The position numbers and the translations under genes were made by a program. Of a stretch of DNA of 64,000 nucleotides, positions 46,099 through 57,054 are shown in pieces (the stretch's first letter is position 1; every line of letters starts with the position of its first letter). Origin of the DNA: Reticulascus tulasneorum. Its lineage: Eukaryota > Ascomycota > Sordariomycetes > Glomerellales > Reticulascaceae. The DNA lies in contig LSAX01000004.1 of assembly GCA_001557505.1 (NCBI GenBank), positions 2,914,001 to 2,978,000 on the forward strand, read 5' to 3'. Under the pieces are notes generated by a model. The model was not told the DNA's origin. It ran no database searches and saw only the letters and a program-made list of their open reading frames with translations.

Positions 46099-47543
46099 GT
46101 TGCTGCTTCAAGGTGGGTCCGATGCAACGGGCAGTCAATCGAACGGGGAAGGTAGAGTCACGGGTGACCAGATGCAAAAGTCTGAGCAAATGCAAGACAC
46201 ATGAGTTGGATGAGTGGATGAGCGGATGAGCAGATGAGCAGATGAGCAGATGAGCAGATGAGCAGATGAGTAGATGAGCAGATGAGTAGATGAGCAGATG
46301 AGCAGATGTTGTGAGTATGAGTCTTGTAGAATGCGAGTCAGGTAGGTACTGCCTGTCTTAGACGAAATGTCTCCAAAGCACTTTGAGTAACGACGAGCTT
46401 GGGTTCTACCTCTTTCCGCTTGTTGTTTCCTCAAACGTACTCGTTAGGTTCATTAGCAGGCGCATGCATGCAAAGTTAGTCTTGGAAGCACAAATCTTTC
46501 ACAGAGTTACTCTTTGAAGAAGGCGCAGCGCAAACTCCACGATACCACCTCAGGCTACCTACCTGTTCGTGTTTGTGATTATTCTCTTCTTCTAAATCGG
46601 CATCGAAGAAGTGTTGTTTCAAGACAACCCTCGTTTACGATGGGAAACAAACTAACCAGAGATGTGCAAAATTATCTGCACGGGCTTTTGTCACTGCTAA
46701 ATCAGTAGCCCGACCCCGACCATGACCCTGATACGGCCATCCCTCCGTACAAGACACGTAGCTGATGAGACCTCGTGATGGCGGATGCTTCGCGTCTCAC
46801 GCCCGTCATTCGAGACACCTTCCTATCAAGCCCCCTGGCAACAAAGAAAGTTCCCGACCTAGCCAAAAGAACCACAAGGGTTTGACGGGAGACTCCAACC
46901 CGGACCTCTCTTCACTCCCCGTGCCCCGATATCCTCGTCGCCTGACCCGGTCCATTACCCTAGGATTAGGTAACGGCAACCCGGCATCTCAGCCCATCTG
47001 TTCGTTTTGGAGAAAAAACCCGGAGCGGCTACCTACGGGACATCAGGTAAAAAGTTTCTTCGGCGCTGGCACGCTCGCGCCGAGATCGCCAGGCCGCCGG
47101 ATGCACGTCTGCATGGGAGTCCCTTGCCAAATACGCCCTTTCCCTTATCGCCATGCATGTAATCATTGGGAATATGTTCCCAAGCGTGTGGACGTCGCGA
47201 GAATCTTCCAATGCTTCCATTTGGACCCATCGCTGATGAGGAAGGTTGTATGGCATGTGTGGAGCTATTTAAATTCATAGAGCCCGAAATCTCGACCATT
47301 TCTGTTTGGTTCCAGGGTTGTGGATATCCAGTGTCAGAATCTTAAAACGCCATTCTGTTGGACTTTGTTGAGAAGCGCTCAAAGACTTTTACTTCAGGAG
47401 CCATTTCAGGTTCCCCCGTCTCCCGTCCCTCGTCGTCCCATTGTCCTTGGTCTCATCCCGACAACTTCAATTAACTGAATCACTGGTCCTTGGGTTTTGC
47501 AACACATCAATTGCAGGTTTTAACACGCGTCAATCATCTCAAC
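46099..47543. other. divergent intergenic with minisatellite
   Basis: A 1.4-kb space between the DUF7730-like gene and the serine dehydratase gene. It contains an 8-bp minisatellite at 46208-46303. The plus frame at 46765-47280 (171 codons) has no domain and unusual composition, and I do not call it. Confidence 0.6.
46208..46303. repeat. minisatellite, 8-bp unit, 12 copies
   Basis: Twelve consecutive units of the form RGATGAGY. The first three start with G and later ones with A, and three units end in T. The array sits 110-205 bp upstream of the interrupted start of the DUF7730-like gene. Confidence 0.95.
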
Positions 47544-48629
47544 ATGGGTTCCCTCGGCGCAGAGGCTAAGAAGCCATGGATTGAAACACCATGCATCCCC
47601 TCCGCACCGCTCTCGCGAGAAGCGGGATGGTCAGTCCGCCTCATCTCATCAGAGCAGCGTCCATGATGCTGTTATGACCCGCGTCTCATCCTAACATGCC
47701 CCAGCAACATATTCCTCAAGCTCGAGAACCTCCAACCTTCTGGGTCTTTCAAGTCCCGCGGCATCGGTAATCTCATGTCCATTGCCGCCGCCGCCTCTCC
47801 TTCCGCAGACGTGCACTTCTACTGCTCGTCCGGCGGCAATGCAGGCCTGGCCTGCGCTACCTCTGCAATCTCTCTCAACCGCCGCGCCACCATCGTCGTG
47901 CCGGTCATCACCAGCCCCCTCATGATCTCCAAGTTAAAGGTCCTGGGCGCAGATGTGCACAAAGCCGGCGCCAACTGGGGCGAGGCCGACCGCTATCTAC
48001 GGGAGGAGCTGCTTTCGAAGGATCCCGAGGGAGTGTATGTGCCGCCATTCGACCACCCTCTTATATGGGAAGGTGCCGCGAGCATTGTGGACGAACTAGT
48101 GGCGCAGATGGACGTAGAAGTTGATGGCATGGTATGCAGTGTCGGGGGCGGCGGCCTGCTGAATGGGCTCATGCAAGGGATTGAGTTCCATCATTGGCCG
48201 AAGGGAAAGTATCCCCAGATCATGGCCGTCGAGACCAAGGGAGCAGACAGCTTGAATGCCAGCCTGCTGGCAGGCGAGCATGTCGCCCTTCCCAAGATCA
48301 GCTCCATCGCCACATCCCTCGGCGCGCCGCTCGTGTCCAAGAAGACATGGGAGTGGGCTACCAAGTGCCCCTCCCTGAAAAGCGTAGTTGTCAGCGATGC
48401 CGACGCCGCAATCGGCTGCGTGCGTTTCGCGGACGACGCTCGCTTTGTCGTTGAGGCCGCCTGCGGAGCAACTATTGCTGTCGCGTACAACGGCGATTTG
48501 AGGAAGCAGTTTGGCGCAGGGCTGTCTGACTCGGAGTGGAGGCAGAAGAACATTGTCCTCATAGTCTGCGGAGGCTCCAACGTGGGCCTGTCGGTGCTGG
48601 ACGAGTACCGACTGAAGTATATGGCGTAA
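47544..48629 (+). CDS. L-serine/threonine dehydratase (PLP fold type II)
   Basis: Deaminates L-serine (and probably L-threonine) to pyruvate (2-oxobutyrate) and ammonia. Two exons, 47544-47629 and 47705-48629, join TG|C in phase through a 75-bp intron with a CTAAC branch point; 336 residues. The PLP Schiff-base lysine is Lys45 in PSGSFKSRG, the substrate loop is SSGGNAG, and the phosphate-binding glycine loop is SVGGGGLLNG. Length matches eukaryotic catabolic serine dehydratases such as yeast Cha1 rather than the longer biosynthetic threonine deaminase, and no regulatory ACT domain is present. The start lies in good context (CAACATGGG). Confidence 0.93.
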
Positions 48630-48746
48630 AACGGTTAGGGATTTGGCATATGAAATTAAAACGGGCACGAAACGTAACGTAGACAGTTCTTGTTGTGCGA
48701 CAGGCTCAACATGGCCGGCGACTTCCTTTGGCTTTGGTTATTTCTT

Positions 48747-49610
48747 TTATCTAGAGTATGATACCTCACGGTACTCCTCCATAGCGGCCTTGGCCCAGTC
48801 CAAGGTCTCAGAGGACATTAATTGCACGAAATCTTCGAGCACCATCTCAATCTCCCCGAAGTAGTTCACACCCCCGCGCTGCGTGAATCCGAGCCTCTTG
48901 AAGAGGGCTATGCTCCTCTCGTTCCCCTCCTTGATCTTAGCCATGAGGCCCTTCAGTTCCGGTTTCCCTTTGAAGCCAGCCCCACTGCTGCCGCCGGCCG
49001 TCCTGTCCAACGGCGCATACTCGCTCAAGATGAGATCCAGGTACCGGTAGATGTAGACCAGTATCGCCGTCACTGCAGCCCGGCCCGCGCCCTTTCCCCG
49101 GTCGGCGTGCGCCGCGATCATGACGTCGATCTCGCCGACGCAGAAGCGCTGCGGGCTCTCGTCGCGGGCCACCTCGTCGATAGATTCGTCCCAGGGATAG
49201 AGGAAGAAGTTGATGTCGCCTATCATCTTGTCCGAGGCGTCTGCTCCGCCAGCAGATATCTCACTCGGCGGAGGGTCTGCAGCTTCTAGAGGCTGGCAGA
49301 TGATGAAGGTCAACTTGTCCTGTGAGGTTCTCCATGACTGCTGGTTCTCATACTCCTCCTCCAGCGTGAGCGGTTCTGAGGCGGTGGCTTCCTGGATGGC
49401 CTGGTGCGAAGACAAGTATGAGCCTCTGGTGAAATAATATGGTCATGGGCAGCTCACTGGGTCTTTCATCCATTCATGGTATCTCCCCACATGGCGAGCC
49501 TCGTACGGCACCAAGAGGACTTGAGGAGTAGAAATCGCTAGCCAGCCAGGTCAGTTTTCGCGGAAACTTCCAAGATTGGATCTCTTACCCGAATTCTCAT
49601 TTAGTCTCAT
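48747..49610 (-). CDS. NAT9-type GNAT N-acetyltransferase
   Basis: Predicted acetyl-CoA-dependent N-acetyltransferase of the NAT9 group. Three exons, 49610-49589, 49537-49458 and 49400-48747, in phase, 251 residues. The 22-nt first exon encodes MRLNENS; the second gives TPQVLLVPYEARHVGRYHEWMKDP, the usual opening of the family, followed by ATASEPLTLEEEYENQQSW. The acetyl-CoA loop is ADRGKGAGRAAV, and the C-terminal GNERSIALFKRLGF is the usual GNAT motif B. A Gly/Ser-rich loop near residue 165 is an insertion. Convergent with the serine dehydratase, 117 bp between stop codons. Substrate is unknown. Confidence 0.87.
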
Positions 49611-50051
49611 GATCTCGGTACTTCGAGGCCGAGGAGGATTTTATGTGACGTTGGTGCGGGATGTCAGGAACGGCGGCATCGACAAAAATTTCGATCTGCG
49701 TCACCTTTGACTCAGTGGCCCGGCGACTTTGGTTAACAACAGAGCACAAACACGCCAGTCGGCGTCCTGCCGTACATTCCGCACATGATTAGACAGTTAT
49801 TTTAAGGTACAGGATAAAATGCTTGTGGTATTCAATTTTAGATAAGTTACTTTCAGGCGTGCGACCTACCTTTGTGCTTTGTGGAATTGACTGCGATGGG
49901 ACACTGGTTGAAGCAACTGTCGATGGATCCACTAAATGGCATGCCATAATAAATCAAGGAGTAGTTAGGTGAGAGCATTCTATATGGTTCTATATCTCAC
50001 CGAGCAAGACGAGTATCGTACAGTATCATACAGAGCCTCTACTATCCCATC
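49611..50051. other. intergenic, NAT9-like promoter / MSM1 3' end
   Basis: 441 bp, AT-richer near 49790-49850, with no open frame worth calling. Confidence 0.6.
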
Positions 50052-51922
50052 TCACTTTTCGACAGGCTGGGGGGGAAACAAACTGTTCCACTGACCCTGG
50101 GGTTGAGTAACCTCTCTCTCCTTCCCATAGGTCAAGTCTTTTCCAAAATATGCATCATCAAACGTCCTCCTATCAGGCGCCACGCCCAACATATCAAGCA
50201 ACGCAGCCATCTTCGTGGGCATGACAGGCTGGAGTAGTATGCCCGTGACACGAACCGCCTCCGCGGCATGGAAGAGGATCTCGTGCAGAGTTTCCTGGGC
50301 CTCTGGGTCTGACGACTTGGCTACTTCCCATGGAGCAGTGTCATTAAAGTATTTGTTTGCCTGGCTGATGTGAGTATTTTGTTTGACCCGACTACCAGCA
50401 ACGGCACACTTACTTGGACTAGAACATCTAGTATGCTCCGTATCGTAGCGCTTGGGCTCAGGTTGTCCATATGAGCGGATGTGAGACGAGTCACATCTGT
50501 AATCGCTCCCCTCAAGACGAAAGATGAGCCTAGTTTCGTAGAGGCTGCCAAGTCACTGGCTTTAGCCCAGCCGATAACATCCCGCAAATCCCACACTTTG
50601 CTCTTTGCAACTCGATTGAGCATATTTCCCACGGTTGACATGAGATCCTTTTTGTACCTCTCCAGGATCAGCGAGTTTTCATAGGCCGAGTCCTTCGCGA
50701 TACCGCCGTCGATCATCATGAAGTAACGCATGGTGTCTAGGCCCCACCTCTGGATCGCAAAGAAAGGATTGACCACATTGCCGAGCGACTTGGACATTTT
50801 CGTCTTGCCCAGCGTCCAGTGGGCATGGCTGAGAACCTGTTTGGGAAGCGGAAGATCGACCGCCATGAGCAAGGCAGGCCAGTAGATACAGTGGAAACGC
50901 GTAATGTCCTTCCCAATTACATGCACATCAACGGGCCAGCCTCCGTCGTGTTGCCGTCCCGGCTGCCAGTTGGGAAACCCGGCTTTCGTGATGTAGTTGA
51001 TGAGTGCGTCTACCCAGACATAGATCGTTTGGGTGGGATCATCCGGTACACGTACTCCCCATTCCAACCTGCTGACGGGCCGAGATATAGACAGGTCCTC
51101 CAGGTTGTTTGTCACCCAGTTTTCAACCTCAGCCATTCTCGTATGTGGTACAATCCAGTTGGGATTGTCCTGGTAAAACTTAAGAAGCCGGTCCTTGAAG
51201 GCAGTCATCCGGAAATGATAGTTCTTCTCTTCCGTCCACTCGACTTCATTCCCGGTCTCTTTGGATGCCATGATGATCCTGCCCGTTAAAGGGATTATGG
51301 TCTTCTCAACCTCAGCCTCCGAGTAAAAGCACTCGTCGCTGACGCAGTACCACCCCTCATGTTTCGACTCGTATATGTGCCCTTTTTCCTTTAGAAGGAA
51401 CCAAAAGTGCTTTACCGCGTCGACGTGATCGGAGTCGGTTGTTCGTATGAAGAAGTCGTTGTCTAGATTACACGCTTGAGCCAGATCCCTGAACTTTTGC
51501 GCAGTCGTATCGCAGAACTCTTTCGATGGGATGCCCTCCCGAGCAGCCGCCTGCTGGACTTTCAAGCCGTGTTCGTCTGTGCCGGTACATAGGAGTGCTT
51601 TACGACCTTTCAGTGTCTGCCATCGCTTCAGGACATCTCCGAGAACCATGGAATACATGTGTCCGACGTGCGGCGCTGTACAACAACCAATTAGCACTCA
51701 TAAACCCAGGTCCCGGCAGATACAGCATTACGTGCAAGCATTGACATAAAATATTGGTGTCGTAACGTAGTACGGCTTCGATGGACTGCTCTCCGAGCTC
51801 AGGAATCTGCGTCGCGTCGGCTGTCCATAGCTGCAGCTCGGACAGACCCAGCCTCTCTGAATCGTCGAGGCATTTCGACAGCTAGTGAGGCTTCGAGCTG
51901 TGTATCTTATCAAGGGTCGCAT
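50052..51922 (-). CDS. MSM1: mitochondrial methionyl-tRNA synthetase
   Basis: Charges mitochondrial tRNA-Met. Three exons, 51922-51736, 51675-50414 and 50360-50052, in phase, 585 residues. The first exon carries an Arg/Ser-rich mitochondrial presequence (MRPLIRYTARSL, with CPSC and RRRFLSSE) and then the class I core YYVTTPIFYVNA. HIGH-like PHVGH begins exon 2; KMSKS is in GKTKMSKSLGN. The last exon ends in a short helical tail without the C-terminal extensions of cytosolic enzymes. The first intron (51735-51676) keeps the frame only if its donor is GC (T|GCACGT); the acceptor is TACAG and a GCTAAT branch point is present. No canonical GT donor gives the correct phase. Confidence 0.9.
51676..51735 (-). 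other. GC-AG intron of MSM1
   Basis: A 60-nt intron with donor GCACGT, branch-like TGCTAAT and acceptor TACAG. It joins VNA with SPHVGH, the expected class I synthetase sequence. Confidence 0.7.
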
Positions 51923-52279
51923 TGGGCAGCTTCGAGTCTCGTAGACTTAAGAACAAAGCATGGTGTTTGATGCGTTTTCCCGCTTGTATTGTTAAAAGGT
52001 AAGCTCCCGAAATGAGTATCCGAAGTCATTCCAGGACTCGGCACCGTGCCCGGCCTGTCACTTGATAACTGTAGGAACCCCGGCTTATCTGAGCTCTAAA
52101 TACTTCACCCCACCCCACCTCACTCACAGCTCAAAGCTCTAGCCGAAGCTCATCTTGAACTTGAAATATTTCGCTGAACCCCACAGACTTCAACAACAGT
52201 TACAAAGCACCAGAGTACAATCTCTTAGAAGTTTGTAGACCTATAGACTATCAATATCTCAGCGCACATATCCACAACC
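51923..52279. promoter_or_regulatory. divergent promoter region, MSM1 and MTR2
   Basis: 357 bp between opposite start codons, with a pyrimidine-rich CACCCCACCCCACCTCACTC block near 52108. Promoter role is inferred from position. Confidence 0.55.
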
Positions 52280-52836
52280 ATGGCGGTGCCCACTGAAACT
52301 GATATCAAGACATCCAGCGAAGGCACGTCCACCAACAATCCTTCTCACACTTAACGAACTGACCTCTCTTAGCTGCCCAAAACTTCGTTGACGCCTACTA
52401 TCACGCCCTCAACAACCGCAAAGTCGGCACCACGACCTTATCACACTTCTACATCAGCCCGACCAAGTACCCCATCCCCGCCGACATCTCCATCAACGGC
52501 CATGTGGTGCCGACGCCTGAGGCCTTCGCCACGCTCCTAGACAAGCAAGGCGCCGATGTCAGCTACGAGATCGAGTCATTCGACGCGCATGTGGTGAACC
52601 CGGATTTCAGCCTCGGCGCGCCACCCCACATGCAAGCCCCGAGCAAGAGCGGCTCGAAGACTAGCGTCATGGCCCAGGTTACGGGGCGCGTGTACTATGG
52701 CAAGGGGAGGGATGCGCCCAAGAAGACTTTTAACGAGGTATTTGTGCTGGTGCCGAACTGGGAGTCGTTCGGGAGGAATGCGCCAAGAGGTTTGAGGAAG
52801 TGGTTGATTATGAGCCAGAATTTTAGGGCTCTTTGA
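52280..52836 (+). CDS. MTR2: Mtr2-like mRNA export factor (NTF2-like fold)
   Basis: Mtr2 pairs with Mex67 to carry mRNA through nuclear pores. Two exons, 52280-52322 and 52373-52836, give 168 residues. The NTF2-like fold shows AAQNFVDAYYHALNN at the start, the FDAHVVNPDFSL strand, a Ser/Lys loop, TGRVYYGKG, and FNEVFVLVPNW near the end. Ending in SQNFRAL fits Mtr2/NXT proteins. The intron (52323-52372) must start with GC (G|GCACGT); using the GT four bases later shifts the frame into a stop. The start ATG has context CAACCATGG. Identity as Mtr2 rather than another NTF2-like protein is probable, not certain. Confidence 0.8.
52323..52372 (+). other. GC-AG intron of MTR2
   Basis: A 50-nt intron with donor GCACGT and acceptor CTTAG, with a CTTAAC branch-like element. 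Phase and the conserved AAQNFVDAYY junction support it. Confidence 0.75.
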
Positions 52837-53334
52837 AGGGAAGAATGGTTCTACGCTCTACGATGTTGGCAAAATACTAGTTACTTTGAGTAAGTGGTTG
52901 CGGTCCTGGGATGATCGATGTGTTAATCAATGCAGCTCTGACAACGTACCTGTCCCGAGTTTACTCTGCTGCGTGGTTTCACCATTCAAGGTTCCTTGAG
53001 GTGCAGCACGGATTTCAGCAGGTTTGGCGCCTTCAGCAACTTGGGCATATGAGATGATCTTGGCTGTTATGAAGACATCCTTGCCGCACAACAACTGCCT
53101 CGCCATGATACGATTAGATGAAAACAAGAATCTTCAGCGATAAAGGAGAGGAGTCACTTCTTCACGACGACACAGCATTGGGCATGAATGGAGCAACAGT
53201 CGTGGCTACAGCACTATCGGCTGAACGGTATCTAAATACACCCACATGAAAACGATTCAGTCTCCCATGAAAGTATCCAAATCGACGTCTGACTGCTCTG
53301 CTCCCTCCGTCGTCTCTTATTTAGGATATTAGTC
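52837..53334. other. convergent intergenic, MTR2 / RAM2
   Basis: 498 bp between stop codons. A 66-codon minus frame at 52927-53127 has no recognisable features. Confidence 0.55.
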
Positions 53335-55049
53335 TCAGACAGCAATTTGCTGCTTTCTATAATTCCAATATCCCGCCCTAATAGGATCCCATTTCTCCGC
53401 CAACCTCGCCAGGCACTTCTCCGCCTCCGCCTTTTCACCCTTTTCCACATACAAATCCGCCAGGAAGTCGAGCGCATGCGAACTAGTCACCTCCTCCTTC
53501 CCCTCACCCTCCCCGAGCCCCTTAACAAATTGCGCTGCAAACTCCTCGACGCTCTGCAGCTTGCGCCCGCCCTTAGCTAACACGCCACGGAAATAGTTCC
53601 AGGCTGCTTGGTTCTGCGGCGCCAGAAGGATCTTCTCTTGCGCATACTTTAGTTCGCGGTCGATGGTTTCGGTGGGGACTTTGGGGTCGTGTTCTGTGCT
53701 ATGCGCGCCTTCGGTTGAAGCACTGGGGTTCGAAAACACGAGGAAGAAGCGGTGCGACCAGGCGGAGTTATTACGCACATCGTCTTCAATCAAATTCTGT
53801 GTTGAAAGGAGCTCAGATAGGGTCCATGTACCAAGCTTGCGGACAAGGTATTGGCGGTATGACCACACGTGGTAGTTCTTCGTGTCCTCAGCCAACATAG
53901 TCGTCAGGAACTCTGTCTCTGATCTCGCAAGCTTCTTAATTTCTACTGGGTCGGATTCGATTTTCGTGTGATAGTGGTCAACCAGCAGCTGGCGGTGGTG
54001 CCATATCTGGTAGTTCTTCAGATGATCTAGCGCAACTTGATTGAGCCATATTATCTCGTCCGGTATGGGTATGTCCATTGCGGATATTATGCTAAAACGA
54101 TACAGCCAGACGGTGTAGTGGGCGGGATTCATGGATATGACGTGTTCGGTCAGGCGGAGGCAGCGCGGGGAGTATTCCTCACTGGCCATCACAGCCCGGA
54201 GGTATGACATGACTAGCACAAATCAGTATCAATGTCTTCGCCAGGCGGTTTCACGGGTGCCTACCTTCAGCATAGTCTTCTGGGTATGCTATCGCAGCCA
54301 GAGCCCCCTCAGGCTCTTCTGCTGGGATGGGTACCACGTCATCCCATTCCGGGTCTTGGACATATGGGCCCGACTTCTCCCCATACAATTCCGACCTTAG
54401 CGTCGCCATCTCTTTGCGTCGTTTCTTCTCCTCTTGAATGTCTTCTGGTGTAATCTCGTAGGGCTTGCCGTCCGGACCGAGCACCCCTACCTCCGCGTAT
54501 TCTCTATGCGCCAGGAACCTCTTGTGTAGAATATCCAGTGCAGTCAGGGTGTTTTGCTTCAGGCTCCTTTGCTCGAACTGCTCAATAGGAGACTCCCCAA
54601 CGTCGCGACCGTGTTTATCCGCCCCCCAGTTGTAATCCTTCCGTAAGTGCCGAAGGGGCAAGCTCTCCTTGTTGACCTGCTTCCAGAACTCTCTGTCCGC
54701 CTTGTTGGTCAGGACCACTTCCCGCGTGGAGACACGGTGAATGAAGTTTGAGTTGACCCAGGTTTGTCTCTCGCCAGGCGTCAGCCCATGCAACCCGACC
54801 TCTTCCCGGCGCTTTTCTTGGGGGTTGGTCTGGTAGAAGCGCTGCAACGACCTCTCGTTCACGGTTTTGGGAGCTTCCGGCTCTGGTTCTTTGTCTTTGC
54901 GGAGTAGGTCAGCGAGCAGGCTCAGGATCGCCGGGCGGTTGTGTCAAACGACTGCGGGAATCGCGAGGAAAGGCCACGGCAACAAAGGGAAACGTACTTT
55001 TGCTCTCAGCTTCTTTGGCCTTGGAGCTGGCTTTGGCTTTTGGGGGCAT
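53335..55049 (-). CDS. RAM2: protein farnesyltransferase/GGTase I alpha subunit with long N-terminal extension
   Basis: Shared alpha subunit of farnesyltransferase and geranylgeranyltransferase I, which prenylate CAAX proteins such as Ras and Rho. Three exons, 55049-54998, 54894-54265 and 54212-53335, in phase, 519 residues. The usual alpha subunit begins near residue 191 (DPEWDDVVPIPAEEP, AIAYPEDYAE). Prenyltransferase alpha repeats follow: HYTVWLYRF, NYQIWHHRQLLVDH, NYHVWSYRQYLV, NSAWSHRFFLV and QAAWNYFRGVL. The first 190 residues are charged and unfamiliar (NERSLQRFYQTNP, FWKQVNKESLPLRHLRKDYNWGAD), starting with a Lys/Ala-rich tail. An in-frame ATG at MATLRSELYG would give a normal-length protein, so the extension may be a fusion, a separate upstream product or an alternative isoform. 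Confidence 0.87.
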
Positions 55050-55508
55050 GTTTGCGGCTGATTTGATTCATGGTGGGGTTGGAGAGTTGGAAGGGCCGGA
55101 GAAGAAATGTTTGGCGGAGGCTACCCCGCCATCGTGACCGACAGTGCCTCCAGTGGACGGCTCATCAAGCCCCCTTTTAGACTACCCCTTGCCTTGCACC
55201 GACGGATGGTCAAGAACAATACTTTGGAACAATAGGCGCTTTGCAGCGCCTTATCCCGGACGGCCGTTTGCAGAAAGTTTGAATCAAATTAGCTAATGGA
55301 GCGTCCACCGTAAGGTAAAGTTTCTAGACCCAACACGCCAATCAAATACCTATGTTACACGAAAAGCCAAACCCACCCCTACCCCAGCACCAACCGCAGG
55401 CACTATGTTGTACACCACAGCACTCCCTTTGAATAGGTAGTATACGCAGATTGTGCGGTGATTAAATCCAAGATAGATCGATCCCCCAGAGGAGAAGGAT
55501 CTCCCCAA
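55050..55508. other. intergenic, RAM2 promoter / ERG12 3' end
   Basis: 459 bp with no open frame worth calling. It should carry the RAM2 promoter. Confidence 0.6.
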
Positions 55509-57054
55509 TTACCGACTTTCGACCCTCCAAAACTTCCAGCCTTCCCTTTCCCCTACTCCTCCATGCACACCAACCAGCTTTTCTACTCCCTCGTTGCCTT
55601 CTGCATTGAGGAATTTCTCGAGGCTGATTTCCATTCCTCCTTCGTGGTCCTCGTCCATTCCATTCTTGAGAACGGCTGGCCAAAGCACACCCACGCCGTC
55701 GCCTCCCAGTGTTGTCTCGAACTTCTGATAGCCCTCATCTTCTAGCTGTTCCTCCAATCCAGCGAGCTTCTTCTGGGACACGCCGGGTTTTAGTAAAGTA
55801 ATGGAGCAGCCACCACCGCCTGCACCAGTAAGTTTTGTCCATCCAATGCCTTCATGATCCACCAATTCCCGTATCCGCTCCAAGCGGGGATGCGAGACAC
55901 CAAGCGACACCAGCAGCCCGTGGTTAATAGTCATCAGCTCGCCAACTTTGCGTAGACTCTCCTCCTCCTCGCTGTCGAAGTCGTCGTCCTCTAGGAGTGC
56001 TTTCGCTGTCCCGGTGACTTTGTCAATCGCATCCAGAATGCTTCCTACAAGCTTTGGATGTGTGTCCTTCAGTTTCTCCACTTTTGCCACCTCATGCGCC
56101 GTGGATTTCGATTGTCTGGTATCCACAAGAAGGAGAGGAAGTACGGGAAAGTCCCATAACGGTCGCACCATGGGTGGTTTGCTGTAGTCTGTCCTCTGGA
56201 AGACAACAGCCTTTCCCTGAGTCGATACAGTGTTGTCGACCCCTGATGGATTCCCGTGAATGCACATCTCGGCAACAAAGGCCCATCTGTTGATCCGCTC
56301 CACTTGCAGCCGCGCCTCCTCCGCGGGCTGATCGGGATGCGGCCCTGACAGTGTTCGTAGTTGCAGTAGCAAGGCAGCCGCAAGGCAAACAGCAATTGAA
56401 GCGCTGCTTCCTAAACCGGCACCGATCGGGATCGTCGAGCGTAAAGTGTACAAGCAGCCTGGGAATGATTGATTACCAAGCGACAGGAACGTGTACAGAA
56501 AGGAAGAAGCCGAGTTTATGTGGACCTTTCGGATCTCGTCGGGCTTGTGAGGTGAGACATTGGCGAGATGAGGTTGTATAGCTGCGACAAGGTCCAAATC
56601 AAGTTCGGTGACTAAATCGTAGTAGTACTTCTTTTTGGATGGGTCTTGAAATATAGCCCACGGTAGGTCGTCAATATTCCAGGAGTGCTGTAGATCAATG
56701 TCTGGAAAGCGCAGAGACACGGTTCTCCTGGACTTGGACAGCGTCGTTACGAGGAGGTATGAGCGGAGCGAAATGGCGGCGGCAATGGCAGCCTGTAGTG
56801 TCACAGCAGGTGTTAGTGATTGCGACAGCAGTGTAAGTGGGTGAATCTCGTACCTTTCCATGGACTACAGCATGTTCTCCAAAGACGATGACCTTTCCGG
56901 GAGCTGACACCATGAATGCAGGCATCATCGGACTGGATCCCTTGCGCTCATTCCTCAGGCGGTGGGCCAGGCCATTGCCATTCACGTAGGTAGCGCCTCC
57001 GTTGCCATGGATGCCATCGGCACCGTTCAGCATCGCGGGCAGCTGCACAGCCAT
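55509..57054 (-). CDS. ERG12: mevalonate kinase
   Basis: Phosphorylates mevalonate in the pathway to sterols and prenyl diphosphates. Two exons, 57054-56854 and 56792-55509, in phase, 494 residues. GHMP-kinase motifs are all present: motif 1 SAPGKVIVFGEHAVVHGK, the ATP loop PIGAGLGSSASIAV, the catalytic-Asp segment GNPSGVDNTVSTQG, and motif 3 KLTGAGGGGCSITLL. The N-terminus carries about 43 extra residues (Gly/Asn-rich) before MMPAFMVSAPGK; a start at either of those Met codons would give a more usual protein. An acidic DDDFDSEEEES loop is seen near residue 365. Tail ends WKFWRVESR. Confidence 0.94.

Noticed and set aside
46765..47280. 171-codon plus frame upstream of the serine dehydratase gene
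   Set aside because: Arg/Pro/His-rich chance-like composition, no family features; probably promoter DNA.
51731..51740. Canonical GT donor five bases into MSM1 intron 1
   Set aside because: It leaves exon 1 in a phase that does not match the PHVGH exon at any nearby AG.
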